NCBI RefSeq assembly: GCF_001541225.1
Contig: NZ_LMTS01000087.1
Location: forward strand, 35,718 to 99,717
Length of the DNA: 64,000 bases
Reading direction: 5' to 3'
DNA from: Variovorax sp. WDL1
GTDB lineage: Bacteria; Pseudomonadota; Gammaproteobacteria; Burkholderiales; Burkholderiaceae_C
Below are positions 31,633 to 40,499 of this stretch, piece after piece. The position numbers were made by a program, and so were the translations under genes. The stretch's first letter is position 1. The number at the start of each line of letters is the position of its first letter. The notes below the pieces were generated by a model that saw only the letters and a list, made by a program, of their open reading frames with translations, was not told the DNA's origin and made no database searches.

Positions 31633-32088
31633 ATGACCGCCAATCCGCCTTCCGCTCCCGACAACGCCTGGCCGACGGCCGACCCTGCCGACGCGGACTT
31701 CGCTGCGATGCTTGCTGAGTGCCATGCACTGGACCGGGACGAGCCGGATTTCGAGGCTCGGCGCGACGCTCTGACCGAACGCGTTTTCCGCCTGCTGCTT
31801 GCCCGAATGGCTGTGCACCGCGAGCTATTTCCCACGCTTTGGGCGCAGGGCTCGCCGCATTCCCGCCACATGGAATGCCTCATCTGCGCCAGCCCGCTGG
31901 AGTCGATGCCTGATGACAAGCTGGTCTTCTGGAGCATCTTCGACGGCCGGTTCGAGTGCACCATCGACGACCAGAAGCGGCCGCGCGCCTTCAAGACCGT
32001 GAGCATTCCCGAGGCCTACCTGGGCGTCGACGGCGTGCAGGTCATGCGCGCTGACGCTGCCACCTTCAACAGCGGCGCCGCGGCTTGA
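31633..32088 (+). CDS. Hypothetical protein, first of a paralogous pair
   Basis: A 151-residue acidic protein. The core ARMAVHRELFPTLWAQG and the C-terminal DGRFECTIDDQK...FKTVSIPEAYLG...GVQVMR line up with the gene 137 bp downstream. A CxxC-like HMECLICASP lies at about residue 80. No family recognised. It is the first gene after the TATAAT promoter and its 400-base leader. No strong ribosome site precedes the ATG. Confidence 0.7.
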   Translation: MTANPPSAPDNAWPTADPADADFAAMLAECHALDRDEPDFEARRDALTERVFRLLLARMAVHRELFPTLWAQGSPHSRHMECLICASPLESMPDDKLVFWSIFDGRFECTIDDQKRPRAFKTVSIPEAYLGVDGVQVMRADAATFNSGAAA

Positions 32089-32224
32089 GCCTCCCGACTG
32101 GCCGGAGCTGGACGAGCGTCTGCAGGCCTCGAACTGGTTCCTTGCCACCTGTGAGGCCGGCCAGGCCCTGAGCGGCGAGCAGTCCCTCCGAGCAGCAAAA
32201 CATCTTCTTCCTTGGACCCTGAGC

Positions 32225-32740
32225 ATGACCTCGCCCACCCACATTCTCGACGACGCCACCGCCGACGCAGGCGAGGCCTCCTCGAACTCTCGCGCTGCGG
32301 CAGCCCCGGGGCTCGAGGCTCTGCGGGCATACGCCTTCGCCGGCTTCTTCCTGCCTGAAATCAAGGCGGAGCACGAGCGCCTGAACGAGCAGGCCGCGGC
32401 CGTCATCGCACGGCGAACCGTGCTGCGGGACCGGGTTTGGGAGTTGTTGAAAGCCCGGGTCGCGCTCCACCGCGAGCTGTTCCCGACCCTTTGGGCTCAG
32501 GATTTCCCGGTGACTGAGCACCTGGCGTACGAGTACTACGAGTGCCCGCCGGACGACTGGTCGAACGACGCGCTGGACCACTGGAGCGTGCGCGCCGGCC
32601 GGTTCGAGGCCACGATTGCCGACAAGGACGTGGACGCCAAGTTCAAGCTCCTGAGCATCCCGGAGGTCTACATGGGACCCGACGGCGAGCGTGCGATGCG
32701 CGACGACGCCGCGCTTGTGAATGCGCATCTGGATGCCTGA
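32225..32740 (+). CDS. Hypothetical protein, second of a paralogous pair
   Basis: A 171-residue acidic protein. ARVALHRELFPTLWAQD and DHWSVRAGRFEATIADKD, LLSIPEVYMGPDGERAMR correspond to the upstream 151-aa protein, showing an old tandem duplication. The N-terminal 40 residues differ and are Ala/Asp-rich. The CxxC-like segment of the paralog is replaced by YEYYECPPDD. Function unknown. Confidence 0.7.
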   Translation: MTSPTHILDDATADAGEASSNSRAAAAPGLEALRAYAFAGFFLPEIKAEHERLNEQAAAVIARRTVLRDRVWELLKARVALHRELFPTLWAQDFPVTEHLAYEYYECPPDDWSNDALDHWSVRAGRFEATIADKDVDAKFKLLSIPEVYMGPDGERAMRDDAALVNAHLDA

Positions 32741-32816
32741 CCCAACTGGTCTGCCGCAGAGTCCGCTGGTTTAAGACGGCGCTGCTACACGCCGCGCGAA
32801 CTCAAAAAGGACCACG

Positions 32817-33227
32817 ATGATTGACGCACGCACAATCGAAGAGCGAATCGCCGAGCTGGCCCACCAGGCGGGGCTGCGCTATGTCGACGCAACTATGCCA
32901 GGGGCGCGGGTGGTTCAGATGCCGGGCTTCCTCGTCCGTTTCGGCGGACTGGACGCCCCTGAGTGTGACGGCTTCAAACAGGCTCGATTCGTACGCCTGG
33001 TGGCTACGCAGTTCCGCAGGCCCTTCCGCCTGCGACGCGACCGCACCCTCGACTACCCAGCGTACGGCGCCTGCTTTGAGCCGCTGAGCGACAAGAAAAT
33101 CCTGGCCGAGGTCAAGCGGTGGGCGCTCGCGACTTCCTGGAAAGACAGGCACATCCGCCGGCTCCCGCTGCCCCAGTCCGTCCGGAAAAGCTTGCTCGCA
33201 GAGCTCGAGCTGGCACTCCAGGCTTAG
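32817..33227 (+). CDS. Hypothetical basic protein, 136 aa
   Basis: A 136-residue protein, Arg-rich in the second half (TQFRRPFRLRRDRTLDYPAY), with a GGLDAPECDGFKQARF segment. AAAGGACCACG before the ATG is a fair ribosome site. It follows the paralogous pair by 76 bp and may be in the same transcript. The following 264 bp to the next gene hold C-rich leader sequence with no gene. No family recognised. Confidence 0.7.
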   Translation: MIDARTIEERIAELAHQAGLRYVDATMPGARVVQMPGFLVRFGGLDAPECDGFKQARFVRLVATQFRRPFRLRRDRTLDYPAYGACFEPLSDKKILAEVKRWALATSWKDRHIRRLPLPQSVRKSLLAELELALQA

Positions 33228-33491
33228 CCGTCCGAGCAACAACTCGGCATCTGGCCAAGCGCACCCGCGCGGCGCCGGTCAGGCGCCGAACTCCCTCCGC
33301 CCACATTCCCGAGCGCGCGGCCGGCCGCCCACCAGAGCGCCCGCCGCACCTGCAACGCCTTGCCTTCCCGCTCTCCCGTCCTTCACCTGGCCATTGGGCA
33401 GGCAGTCGGCTCTTGCGCTAGGGCCTAAAGCGTTTCTGGGCGCGCCGGCTTTCTACACCTGCTCAGGACCTCACTCAACTGGACAGGACAT

Positions 33492-34775
33492 ATGAAGCAC
33501 GTCGACTACAGCAAATACCCGGTGGCCGAAGCCCGCAAGCCCCGCGCGCACTTCACCGAAAAACTCATCCGCGCGTGCAAGCGGCTGGTCGAAAGTTCGG
33601 AGCGAGTGATGTCGTTTACCCCGCTTCTCCCCTCCCTTCCGGACCACGCGTACATCCGGATTTCCCGCCTCTGGGTCGTCGGCTCGTATGCCCGTGGCGC
33701 CACGACCTGCGGTGACCTGGACCTGGTCGCCGAGTGCAAGACCCTCGACGGGATGCAACCTTTCCCCGCTGTCATCAAGAAGAACTTCTTTGGTCCCGTG
33801 CCCAGCGTCAGCCTGTATTGCGGCACGCCGCAGGACAATACGTCGGGCGTCGCGTTCGCGGATGCCGTGCTTGTTTGGGAGCAAGGCCTGGACTGGCAGG
33901 CCGCCATCAAGGCAATCCCGAAAGTCGCCAACGCCGGTCGATTCTGGCGCGAAACCGATGAGATTCCCGTGCGCTTGCAGCAAACGACCCTGGACTGGGC
34001 GATTTTGAAAGGACTGCTGGAGCTGGAGCGCGATGGCAAGCTCACCTGGAAGTTCGTCCCGCTCACGCGCGTGGAGTCGGTGTTCGACCCATCGGAGGAC
34101 GAGAAGGAGGCTGCCGAGATGCTCTGCGAACAGAGCGAAGCCAAGCGTCAGCTGGCCCCGGCCGTTCTCGGTCTCGCTCGCCAGCTGCGGCGAGAAAAGG
34201 GAGTCGACGAGGCCCCCTGTCAGCGTTGCTTCGATGACCGCCACCTCTGTTTCGGCGGCGTGGAAGTTCATGTCGAGCGAGCCAATTTCGACCACCGAAC
34301 GCTGGACAGCATCCGCAAAACCTGCATCGTCTTCGCACCAAAACTCAGCACCCGCGGGCCCAACGGCTTCTGGGTCATCGAGCGCGGGCCGGAGCATCCG
34401 CTGACCAAGCAGTTCGCTGAAGCGAGCGCTTGGATTCAAGAAGTTGGAGGCGGCCGGTCCGTTGAGACCCTCTTCTGCTACGACGCTTTCGAGGCGTCAG
34501 GCCCGACATTGTTCGCAACGCAAGAGGCTGGACTGACGGAGGTCGCTGGATGGATACAAGACGACCCCGAGGCAGGGTATCGGCTGAGGGAGCTTCGTGG
34601 CTCGCAGGTCTTGGAAGCAATCGCCGGCCACGACCTGGTTGAGTGCTGGGATAGCAGTGGCGCGTTTCCCCTCACCCAACGGGGTAAGGAGTACGTCCGT
34701 GCGTGCGAGGATGAGGCCTTGACCCTGGCGCAGTTCTCCGACTACGCGCACGGCAAGACGACCGAAGCAGCCTGA
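33492..34775 (+). CDS. Polymerase-beta-like nucleotidyltransferase, 427 aa
   Basis: A 427-residue cytoplasmic protein. WVVGSYARGATTCGDLDLVA places the nucleotidyltransferase motif GSYARG at residues 64-69 and the metal-binding DLD at 75-77, with a likely third acidic residue further on. The arrangement is that of MNT-type or minimal nucleotidyltransferases, which transfer AMP or other nucleotides to proteins, RNA or antibiotics. The C-terminal 300 residues (CQRCFDDRHLCFGG, then VFAPKLSTRGPNGFWVIERG) are not recognised. No HEPN partner is adjacent. GGACAGGACAT before the ATG serves as ribosome site. Substrate unknown. Confidence 0.75.
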   Translation: MKHVDYSKYPVAEARKPRAHFTEKLIRACKRLVESSERVMSFTPLLPSLPDHAYIRISRLWVVGSYARGATTCGDLDLVAECKTLDGMQPFPAVIKKNFFGPVPSVSLYCGTPQDNTSGVAFADAVLVWEQGLDWQAAIKAIPKVANAGRFWRETDEIPVRLQQTTLDWAILKGLLELERDGKLTWKFVPLTRVESVFDPSEDEKEAAEMLCEQSEAKRQLAPAVLGLARQLRREKGVDEAPCQRCFDDRHLCFGGVEVHVERANFDHRTLDSIRKTCIVFAPKLSTRGPNGFWVIERGPEHPLTKQFAEASAWIQEVGGGRSVETLFCYDAFEASGPTLFATQEAGLTEVAGWIQDDPEAGYRLRELRGSQVLEAIAGHDLVECWDSSGAFPLTQRGKEYVRACEDEALTLAQFSDYAHGKTTEAA

Positions 34776-35137
34776 GCCGGCCGCGGCGCCGGCAGGGTTG
34801 GCCGTCCGCTGAGGGGCGTTCCCTTCACCCCACCCGGCGCCGACTCCCACCGCCCTTCGACCCTGTCGGCAGTTGCTGGCGGGGTTTTCTCGTGTGGGCC
34901 GTGTCACTTCCTTCCCGCTCAGGGCTGTCACAGTCTCATCTGGCCACTTCCGGCGGCGCGCCAAGGATACGTTTTAGCTGCCCGTTGCTAATGCTGAACC
35001 GGTTCCCCGAGCCGCTCTTCCGGCATCGTGCCCGGCTTCCGCCAGCAGCTTCGGGCTCCTTGCCTCGGAGGAGGCTTGCGAATGCTGCAGTAGGGCCGGC
35101 AGAATGCTCACACTGAGATTGCACGAGGAGGCTACCC

Positions 35138-36094
35138 GTGTCGAAAATTACTCCCCGACCTAGGGGGCCAAGCCCTTTGGCCGTCGCAGCAGCACTCAGC
35201 ATGGCAAGCGGAGGCTGCTTCGCAGACATTGGCAAGCACTCTGAAAGCAGTCCGGAGGTGCAGGTGTACCGTGCTCTGCAAAAGGAGTTCTTGGAGGGGC
35301 CGCAGGGCAAGGAGCTCTTTGCCCGGTTGGGCGCGACGCTTTGCCAGCCGAAGTCTGAGCGCCGGGGTGACATCTACAGGTTGGATTCCGCGAGCAGTTT
35401 TTCAACAATCACCGGTGCCGCGGCTGACGCATACCCGTGCGCTCAGCTGATTGAGGGCACACCGGTCTGCGGGCAACTGGAGGGCCCCCCGTACTTTCAG
35501 GGCCCGGCAGATTCGGTCTGGCGCTTGCCAATGCATGGCGTGGCGTACGCGACCTACGTACGAGAACTTGCGCGGCGCGCCTCAATACCTCCAGGGGAGA
35601 TTGAAGCTGAGCTAGCAGACATCGAAGAAGGCACGCTGGCGAGCATCCAAAGAACGTTGTCGCCCTCGGCCGCCGGCCCTGATTCCATGCGCACTCGCCT
35701 CGTGAACAATCCAGCGACCAAGGAGTTGAGCCTCATGGTCAAGTGGAACGCCTATGTCCTGGCGTTGCCAGATGCGCAGCGGGCAACGACCCCCGTCCTG
35801 TTGTCGGCTCGCCCTGTATGGGGCCAGTGTTACAACTCGCCCGGGACGGAGTACTTGGTGCGGTCGGTGCCGCCCGGTGCGATGATTCGCATCATCCAGG
35901 ACTTCGACTGGAGGCTGTGTGGTGCGTTGAAGCAGGACCCCTGGGGCGATAAATGTGTGGGATGGACGGTGGTCGTCGCCAAGCGCGTCCTCATCGGAAC
36001 ATATCGGTACGAAGCACAGTGGCAGGACGGCAAGCGTTCGCGGCAAGTCTTGAACGTGGATGGGCGAACCGGAGACACACTGGACTTGCCTTGA
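35138..36094 (+). CDS. Lipoprotein with paralog at 43250-44200
   Basis: A 318-residue lipoprotein starting at GTG after GAGGAGG. The signal ends at the lipobox ASGGC (Cys27), followed by FADIGKHSESSPEVQVYRAL. The C-terminal half has FDWRLCGALKQDPWGDKC, a paired-Cys segment, and GTYRYEAQW. The paralog 7 kb away shares ADIGKH, EVQVYRAL.KEFL, FDW.LC.AL..DPW and GTYRYEA.W. Envelope location is clear, function unknown. The 360-bp gap before it is C-rich with no gene. No family recognised. Confidence 0.8.
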   Translation: MSKITPRPRGPSPLAVAAALSMASGGCFADIGKHSESSPEVQVYRALQKEFLEGPQGKELFARLGATLCQPKSERRGDIYRLDSASSFSTITGAAADAYPCAQLIEGTPVCGQLEGPPYFQGPADSVWRLPMHGVAYATYVRELARRASIPPGEIEAELADIEEGTLASIQRTLSPSAAGPDSMRTRLVNNPATKELSLMVKWNAYVLALPDAQRATTPVLLSARPVWGQCYNSPGTEYLVRSVPPGAMIRIIQDFDWRLCGALKQDPWGDKCVGWTVVVAKRVLIGTYRYEAQWQDGKRSRQVLNVDGRTGDTLDLP

Positions 36095-36452
36095 GGCGTC
36101 TGGCTCCGGACGCAGGGACTCGAGTAAAGCCCCTTGCGAACTGCATCGTGCGCATACCGGCACCGGCCAGACGCCCGAGGCCTGGCCGCACCTGCCTTTG
36201 AGCACTCCGCAACCTCTCCCTGGCCAATTCGCGATGTGTTCGGTCGAGATGCGCTTCAAGTGGCCGCGCATCCCCGCCACTTTCCAGGAGCGGCGCGACA
36301 ACCTGGCCGTGGCTCATCGTCCAGGCACTTACCTCCGGCGCCCCTAGCAGAACGCCCTCCACCCGGAGCTGGGCACCTCGACCCGGCAACACGAGCTGGA
36401 GCGCCGTCCTGATTACTCCGGAAAAGAGCGACATGTTGACCTGTTGTTCAGC

Positions 36453-36571
36453 AAAAACACGACACAGATGGCTTAACCCGGCTCCGAGAACCAAAAAACA
36501 CGACACGTCGCTTGGCGCTAATGGCCGAAAAACACGACAATAGAAACTAATTGCACACCAAAAACACGACA
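36453..36571 (+). promoter_or_regulatory. Four direct repeats AAAAACACGACA before fic
   Basis: Exact copies start at 36453, 36494, 36528 and 36560 (steps 41, 34, 32 bp), the last ending 26 bp before the Fic ATG. TTGGCG-N18-GACAAT overlaps the third copy and may be the promoter. They are probably operators bound by the AbiEi-like N-terminal domain of the Fic protein itself. Confidence 0.7.
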
Positions 36572-36597
36572 TTTCGCGCAACAAGGCTCGCTTGACC

Positions 36598-38073
36598 ATG
36601 AAAAAAACGACAACGGTACTGGACGACACCCTCGTTCTGTACGCGGAGCTCTCGTCAGCGCAGGTGCGAACTGCTCAACGGCGACTCGCGGCGGGGGACC
36701 TGAAGCTTGTGGCCAAGGGCTTCGCAACCTCCTTGCCCGAGGGTGACTGGGAAGCCCTGGTCGCACGTCACCGAACCCGTGTGCTGGCCGCGTTCTTCCC
36801 CGGCACCGTCGTGAGCTTTCGAACCGCGTTCGACGGCGGTAGCCCGAGCAAGGGCACCGTCTTCCTGGTGGGCACGTACCGCCGCACCGTAGAGCTGCCC
36901 GGCCTTACGGTAGAGGTCTGGAAGGGACCGCCGCCGCAGGCTGGCGATGGCCAGATGATGGGGCGACCGATTTACTTCGCGTCGGAGCCTCGGATGTTGC
37001 TTGAGAACCTGTCACCAAGTCGAGGGGAGAGCCGCAGGAGCGTTGGCGCCGAAGCCGTGGAGAGGCGGCTGCTGGACATCTGCCACTCTCGTGGCGAAGA
37101 AGCCCTGAGCCAGTTGCGAGAGCGCGCGCGTGAGCTCGTGCCCGAACTGGGCCTCGAGGACGAGTTTTCCCAACTCGACGGCTTGGTGGGCAGCATCCTG
37201 AACTCTCGCCCGAGCGTTCTGACCACTCGAGAGGGAAAGGCTCTGACCGCGGCCATCCCTTACGACAGTGCGCGCTTGGAGCTATTCGAGAACTTCGCCC
37301 AACGCTTGCGCGCCGTCCCATTGCCCATCCCTGCCTCGTCGCTGACCACGGACCGTGCTCGGCGAAACTTCGCTTTTCTGGAGTCCTACTTCTCCAACTT
37401 CATCGAAGGAACGGAGTTTGCCGTCGAGGAAGCGCGCGGCTTCGTGCTGGAGGGCGTTCCGGTGGTGGCGCGACCCAAGGACTCGCACGACATCATCGGC
37501 GTGTTCGAGCAGGCGCTCAGCCCCACTTGGTCCACGCTTACGTTGCCCGCGGGCGAGCCGGTGCTCGAGCAGCTGCGCGCACGTCACAAAAAGCAGATGG
37601 AGAACCGGCCTGAGGTGGGCCCAGGGGAGTTCAAGCTGGTTGCCAATCGAGCAGGCAACACAGAGTTTGTGCTGCCGCCACTGGTGAGAGGAACCTTGGT
37701 TGAAGGGAGCAAGCTGCTATTGAGCGTCCCTGAGGGAACAGCTCGTGCGCTTTTGGCAATGTTCCTTGTAGCCGAAGTGCATCCCTTCAATGACGGCAAT
37801 GGACGCCTGGCTCGCTTGGTCATGAACGCAGAACTGTCCGCCGTCGACGGTTGCCGCATCATCGTGCCGACGCTGTATCGCGAGGAGTACCTGGACTGCT
37901 TGCGCGTGCTGACCCGCGAAGGCGACCCAGCCCCATTCATCAAAGTCATGTGCCACATCCATGACTGGACATCCCGCTTCAGCTATGACGACATTGACCA
38001 GGTCATTTCGGACATGCGGCGCTGCAACGCCTTCGAGCGTTCGCGGAACCAATTTGAGCTCCTGATGCCCTAG
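36598..38073 (+). CDS. Fic-family AMP-transferase with AbiEi-like N-domain
   Basis: A 491-residue protein. Residues 1-200 resemble the AbiEi-type regulator found before some Fic domains (RRLAAGDLKLVAKGFA; YFASEPRMLLENLSPSRGES). The Fic domain holds HPFNDGNGRLAR at 395-406, the full catalytic motif for transfer of AMP from ATP to a protein hydroxyl. SNFIEG at 266-271 fits the inhibitory [S/T]xxxE[G/N] motif in class II position, before the Fic core. So the enzyme is probably self-inhibited and may repress its own gene through the four upstream repeats. ATG 36598 is preferred over TTG 36592. Targets unknown. Confidence 0.9.
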   Translation: MKKTTTVLDDTLVLYAELSSAQVRTAQRRLAAGDLKLVAKGFATSLPEGDWEALVARHRTRVLAAFFPGTVVSFRTAFDGGSPSKGTVFLVGTYRRTVELPGLTVEVWKGPPPQAGDGQMMGRPIYFASEPRMLLENLSPSRGESRRSVGAEAVERRLLDICHSRGEEALSQLRERARELVPELGLEDEFSQLDGLVGSILNSRPSVLTTREGKALTAAIPYDSARLELFENFAQRLRAVPLPIPASSLTTDRARRNFAFLESYFSNFIEGTEFAVEEARGFVLEGVPVVARPKDSHDIIGVFEQALSPTWSTLTLPAGEPVLEQLRARHKKQMENRPEVGPGEFKLVANRAGNTEFVLPPLVRGTLVEGSKLLLSVPEGTARALLAMFLVAEVHPFNDGNGRLARLVMNAELSAVDGCRIIVPTLYREEYLDCLRVLTREGDPAPFIKVMCHIHDWTSRFSYDDIDQVISDMRRCNAFERSRNQFELLMP

Positions 38074-38160
38074 AAACTCGGCATCGGCACCACGGCCTCT
38101 GCCAAGGCCAGAGGCAATATTCGAGAGCGCAAGTCGCGCCGTGGCTTAGTCGGCCCCAAG

Positions 38161-38189
38161 GAAAAGCTCCGCCGGGTGACGGCGGAGCT
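38161..38189 (-). terminator. Intrinsic terminator after 151-aa gene
   Basis: AGCTCCGCC/GGCGGAGCT 9-bp stem followed on the minus strand by TTTCC. Confidence 0.8.
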
Positions 38190-38214
38190 GGAATAAGCAC
38201 AGGGCGGGCGGCGC

Positions 38215-38670
38215 TTAGGTCGCGCTGCTTGCAATCACGAGGTCGCGCTCGGCACGTGCGGCGTCATCTCGGGTCCGGAAGGTGTAGTCGCCTTCCTCGT
38301 CGAGTTCACCACGCCGGTCGTCGCAGACAATGCGCCACTTCTTGTCCGGGTAGTTGTTGCTGACGCAGCCACAGGCACCGGTGGGGTAGTGCAGGTTGGT
38401 GACGTACCAGCCTCCGTTGCGCCAGGGCAGGTATTGCGGCTCCCACGCGAAGACACCAATGGCGAAGCGGTCGGGGCTGCCTTCGATGGCGGCGCTCTTA
38501 ACCAGAACCACGGGCTCACCGGCGAAGCGCTCGGCGGCCTCGTTGACGGTGCCTCTGAAGTCCTCGCGGTGGGTGTAGTCGGCGGGCACGACCTGCGGGG
38601 CGGTGCCAAATTCGTGAACGACCGCGGGAAGCTTGGCGGATTTCGCGTTGCGCGGGGTAGTTTGGGTCAC
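38215..38670 (-). CDS. Hypothetical protein, 151 aa
   Basis: A 151-residue acidic soluble protein. Residues 75-115 contain PQYLPWRNGGWYVTNLHYPT, CGCVSNNYPDKKWRIVCDDR, an aromatic, Cys-containing beta-rich core. The tail GDYTFRTRDDAARAERDLVI looks like a short domain of an otherwise unknown family. It has its own GCTATAC box and terminator and is convergent with fic. Function unknown. Confidence 0.7.
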   Translation of the reverse strand: MTQTTPRNAKSAKLPAVVHEFGTAPQVVPADYTHREDFRGTVNEAAERFAGEPVVLVKSAAIEGSPDRFAIGVFAWEPQYLPWRNGGWYVTNLHYPTGACGCVSNNYPDKKWRIVCDDRRGELDEEGDYTFRTRDDAARAERDLVIASSAT

Positions 38671-38722
38671 AGGTTTCCTTTGAGTGATTTGGTGGCAGCA
38701 CAGCTGCGCGAGTTTCTAAGTC

Positions 38723-38729
38723 GTATAGC
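38723..38729 (-). promoter_or_regulatory. GCTATAC -10-like box for 151-aa gene
   Basis: GAGCTATACGAC on the minus strand, 52 bp before the ATG. Confidence 0.4.
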
Positions 38730-38909
38730 TCCGCCAGGCCAAGCCAGAGGATGCGCGGGCCCCGTAAAACATGTTCGCGGTGGCGCGCCAAGCTACTACG
38801 CAAGACACAACGCCCAACTGAGACGGTGGTCATCGAGCGTGGAACCGTTCCTGCCATGAGACTGGCCAAGCATCCTCAAGAGTCTATAGGCTCTGCTCGC
38901 AAATAGAAG

Positions 38910-38954
38910 CCTAAACAGTTTAGGTTGTCCGGCGGGCCTCAACTCTGCTAAAAT
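38910..38954 (+). promoter_or_regulatory. Palindromic operator plus promoter for 39-40 kb genes
   Basis: CCTAAACAGTTTAGG (38910-38924) is a perfect 15-bp palindrome directly before TTGTCC-N18-TAAAAT. A regulator bound there would touch the -35 element. Confidence 0.55.
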
Positions 38955-39007
38955 GGACACACCCAGAACGCTTTTAGAACCATTCGGAGTCACGCAATTT
39001 AAAGCAG

Positions 39008-39865
39008 GTGCTCGATGCAACGAGCACTGTCACCGCGGCAGCTTGCGGTTCAACAGAAAACCTGTCGTACGCTCTTCCCATGCAACTTCACTCATCCACT
39101 GAAACGTTGGCGCCGGCGGCACAAGCAGTCGCTGCCTCGCCGCCCGACACCCAGGCCCCAGACGTAGGCGGCGCGGCGCGCGCGGGCGTCACCCCGACCG
39201 TTGTGCGCCCCGCACTCAAGAAGCCGTACCTGCCACCCTTCGACGTCCTGATGAAGATGGACCTCGACATGCACCAACGCCGGGGCGGTGGCTCTGGCCG
39301 CAACAACCTGCTGCGCGACCTCGGCAAACGGGCCCGGTACATCCAGAGCATGCACCAGGAAGCGTTCCTTCCCACCTGGCGAGAGCATCAGACCCGAAGC
39401 TACAAGCGCAACTTCCCGTCTGTTTTCGGCCTGGACTACTTGGCGGAGTGGTGGCTCGACGGGGACCTTTGGGTTGGCCAGTACGCGCGCCCCGAACTCC
39501 AGAACGCCGCGGCGAAGCAGTTTTTCCTCGCCCTTCCGCTGGCCTACCTGAACGAAGGTGGCGAGGAGCTGATGGCACGCGACGTCGAGGCCCGTGACTT
39601 CAGCCATGTCGCCACCGTCATCGCCTGCCTGGAGAAGCTCAAGCGTCCGCTGCGGTCCATGCGCATTCCGGCCGACTTCGCATTCCCGCCGGGGTACGTC
39701 AAAGCGCTCGAGAAGCGAAAGGCGCTTGCCTCGGCAAGAGAACCCGTGGCCATTGCGGCTCCTGCCCGTGCCAAGACGCTCTCATCGGCTCTGGCGGCAG
39801 CTCTCGCCCTGAACAACAAAGACAAACCCTGCGGCATCCCTGCTGCGCCACCTGGAAAAACATGA
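39008..39865 (+). CDS. Hypothetical protein, 285 aa
   Basis: A 285-residue protein with a low-complexity Ala/Pro/Thr-rich first 80 residues and a globular middle (FDVLMKMDLDMHQRRGGGSG; SVFGLDYLAEWWLDGDLWVG; ATVIACLEKLKRPLRSMRIP). GTG 39008 and ATG 39080 are both possible starts, and neither has a strong ribosome site. The stop overlaps the ATG of the next gene by four bases (ATGA), so the two are coupled. It lies 54 bp after a good promoter with a palindromic operator. No family recognised. Confidence 0.6.
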   Translation: MLDATSTVTAAACGSTENLSYALPMQLHSSTETLAPAAQAVAASPPDTQAPDVGGAARAGVTPTVVRPALKKPYLPPFDVLMKMDLDMHQRRGGGSGRNNLLRDLGKRARYIQSMHQEAFLPTWREHQTRSYKRNFPSVFGLDYLAEWWLDGDLWVGQYARPELQNAAAKQFFLALPLAYLNEGGEELMARDVEARDFSHVATVIACLEKLKRPLRSMRIPADFAFPPGYVKALEKRKALASAREPVAIAAPARAKTLSSALAAALALNNKDKPCGIPAAPPGKT

Positions 39866-40392
39866 CCAACGAATCCGCACCTGAGGCCATCGAATCCTCG
39901 CCCGTCCTCTCTCCGGCAGAGGCGGAAGCGCTCGCCCAGGACATCGTCGCCCTGGCCGACTACACCCGCGGCTATTTCAGCCGCATCCCCGGCCCGGGTG
40001 AATTCCTGGTGACCGGCTTCCAGCAAGGCCGCCGCGATGCCTTGAGCCGCATAGGCTTTTGCGTCCAGGTACGCAAGGGCGTGGGTCAGTTCAGCAGTGA
40101 CATCGTTTTCATGCGTCACGCCGCCGGCAAGCTGAGCACCCACGAGAACCAGAGCTTCATCCCGATGAGCCCGTACCAGCTGAAGCTGGCGCGAAAGCTC
40201 TTCGCGGGAATTCCGGAGTCGAACCTTCCCGAGGACGAAGACATGACCCACGGATACCGCTGCCAAGCCGGCATCCACGAAGTGGGCCACATCATCGAGA
40301 ACTCGGCCTCCCGTGCTGCGCCCACCGCCGGCGTAGTGCTGCTCAACGTGACCGAGGCCAACGGCAGCGTCAGCTCCACCGCGTTCATCTGA
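39862..40392 (+). CDS. Hypothetical protein, 176 aa
   Basis: A 176-residue soluble protein coupled by a four-base overlap to the 285-aa gene. It has GYFSRIPGPGEFLVTGFQQG, QLKLARKLFAGIPESN, and CQAGIHEVGHIIENSASR. IHEVGHI fits the HExxH zinc-metallopeptidase pattern, but no third ligand or family can be confirmed. Function unknown beyond that possible metal site. Confidence 0.65.
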   Translation: MTNESAPEAIESSPVLSPAEAEALAQDIVALADYTRGYFSRIPGPGEFLVTGFQQGRRDALSRIGFCVQVRKGVGQFSSDIVFMRHAAGKLSTHENQSFIPMSPYQLKLARKLFAGIPESNLPEDEDMTHGYRCQAGIHEVGHIIENSASRAAPTAGVVLLNVTEANGSVSSTAFI

Positions 40393-40499
40393 GCCTCGCG
40401 CTCACGCTCCCTATTTCTGAATCGTTCGTTGCCTGGCGCGCGCCGGCGACGCTTCAGGCTCCGCCCGCTGTTGGGCAACACACCGGAAAACTCGTCCTC

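Noticed and set aside
35991..36629. 212-codon minus-strand frame and a 37-codon plus-strand frame in the gap before fic
   Set aside because: Neither has a ribosome site. The first overlaps the Fic operator repeats and the lipoprotein end. The second (36234-36347) is too short without supporting signals.
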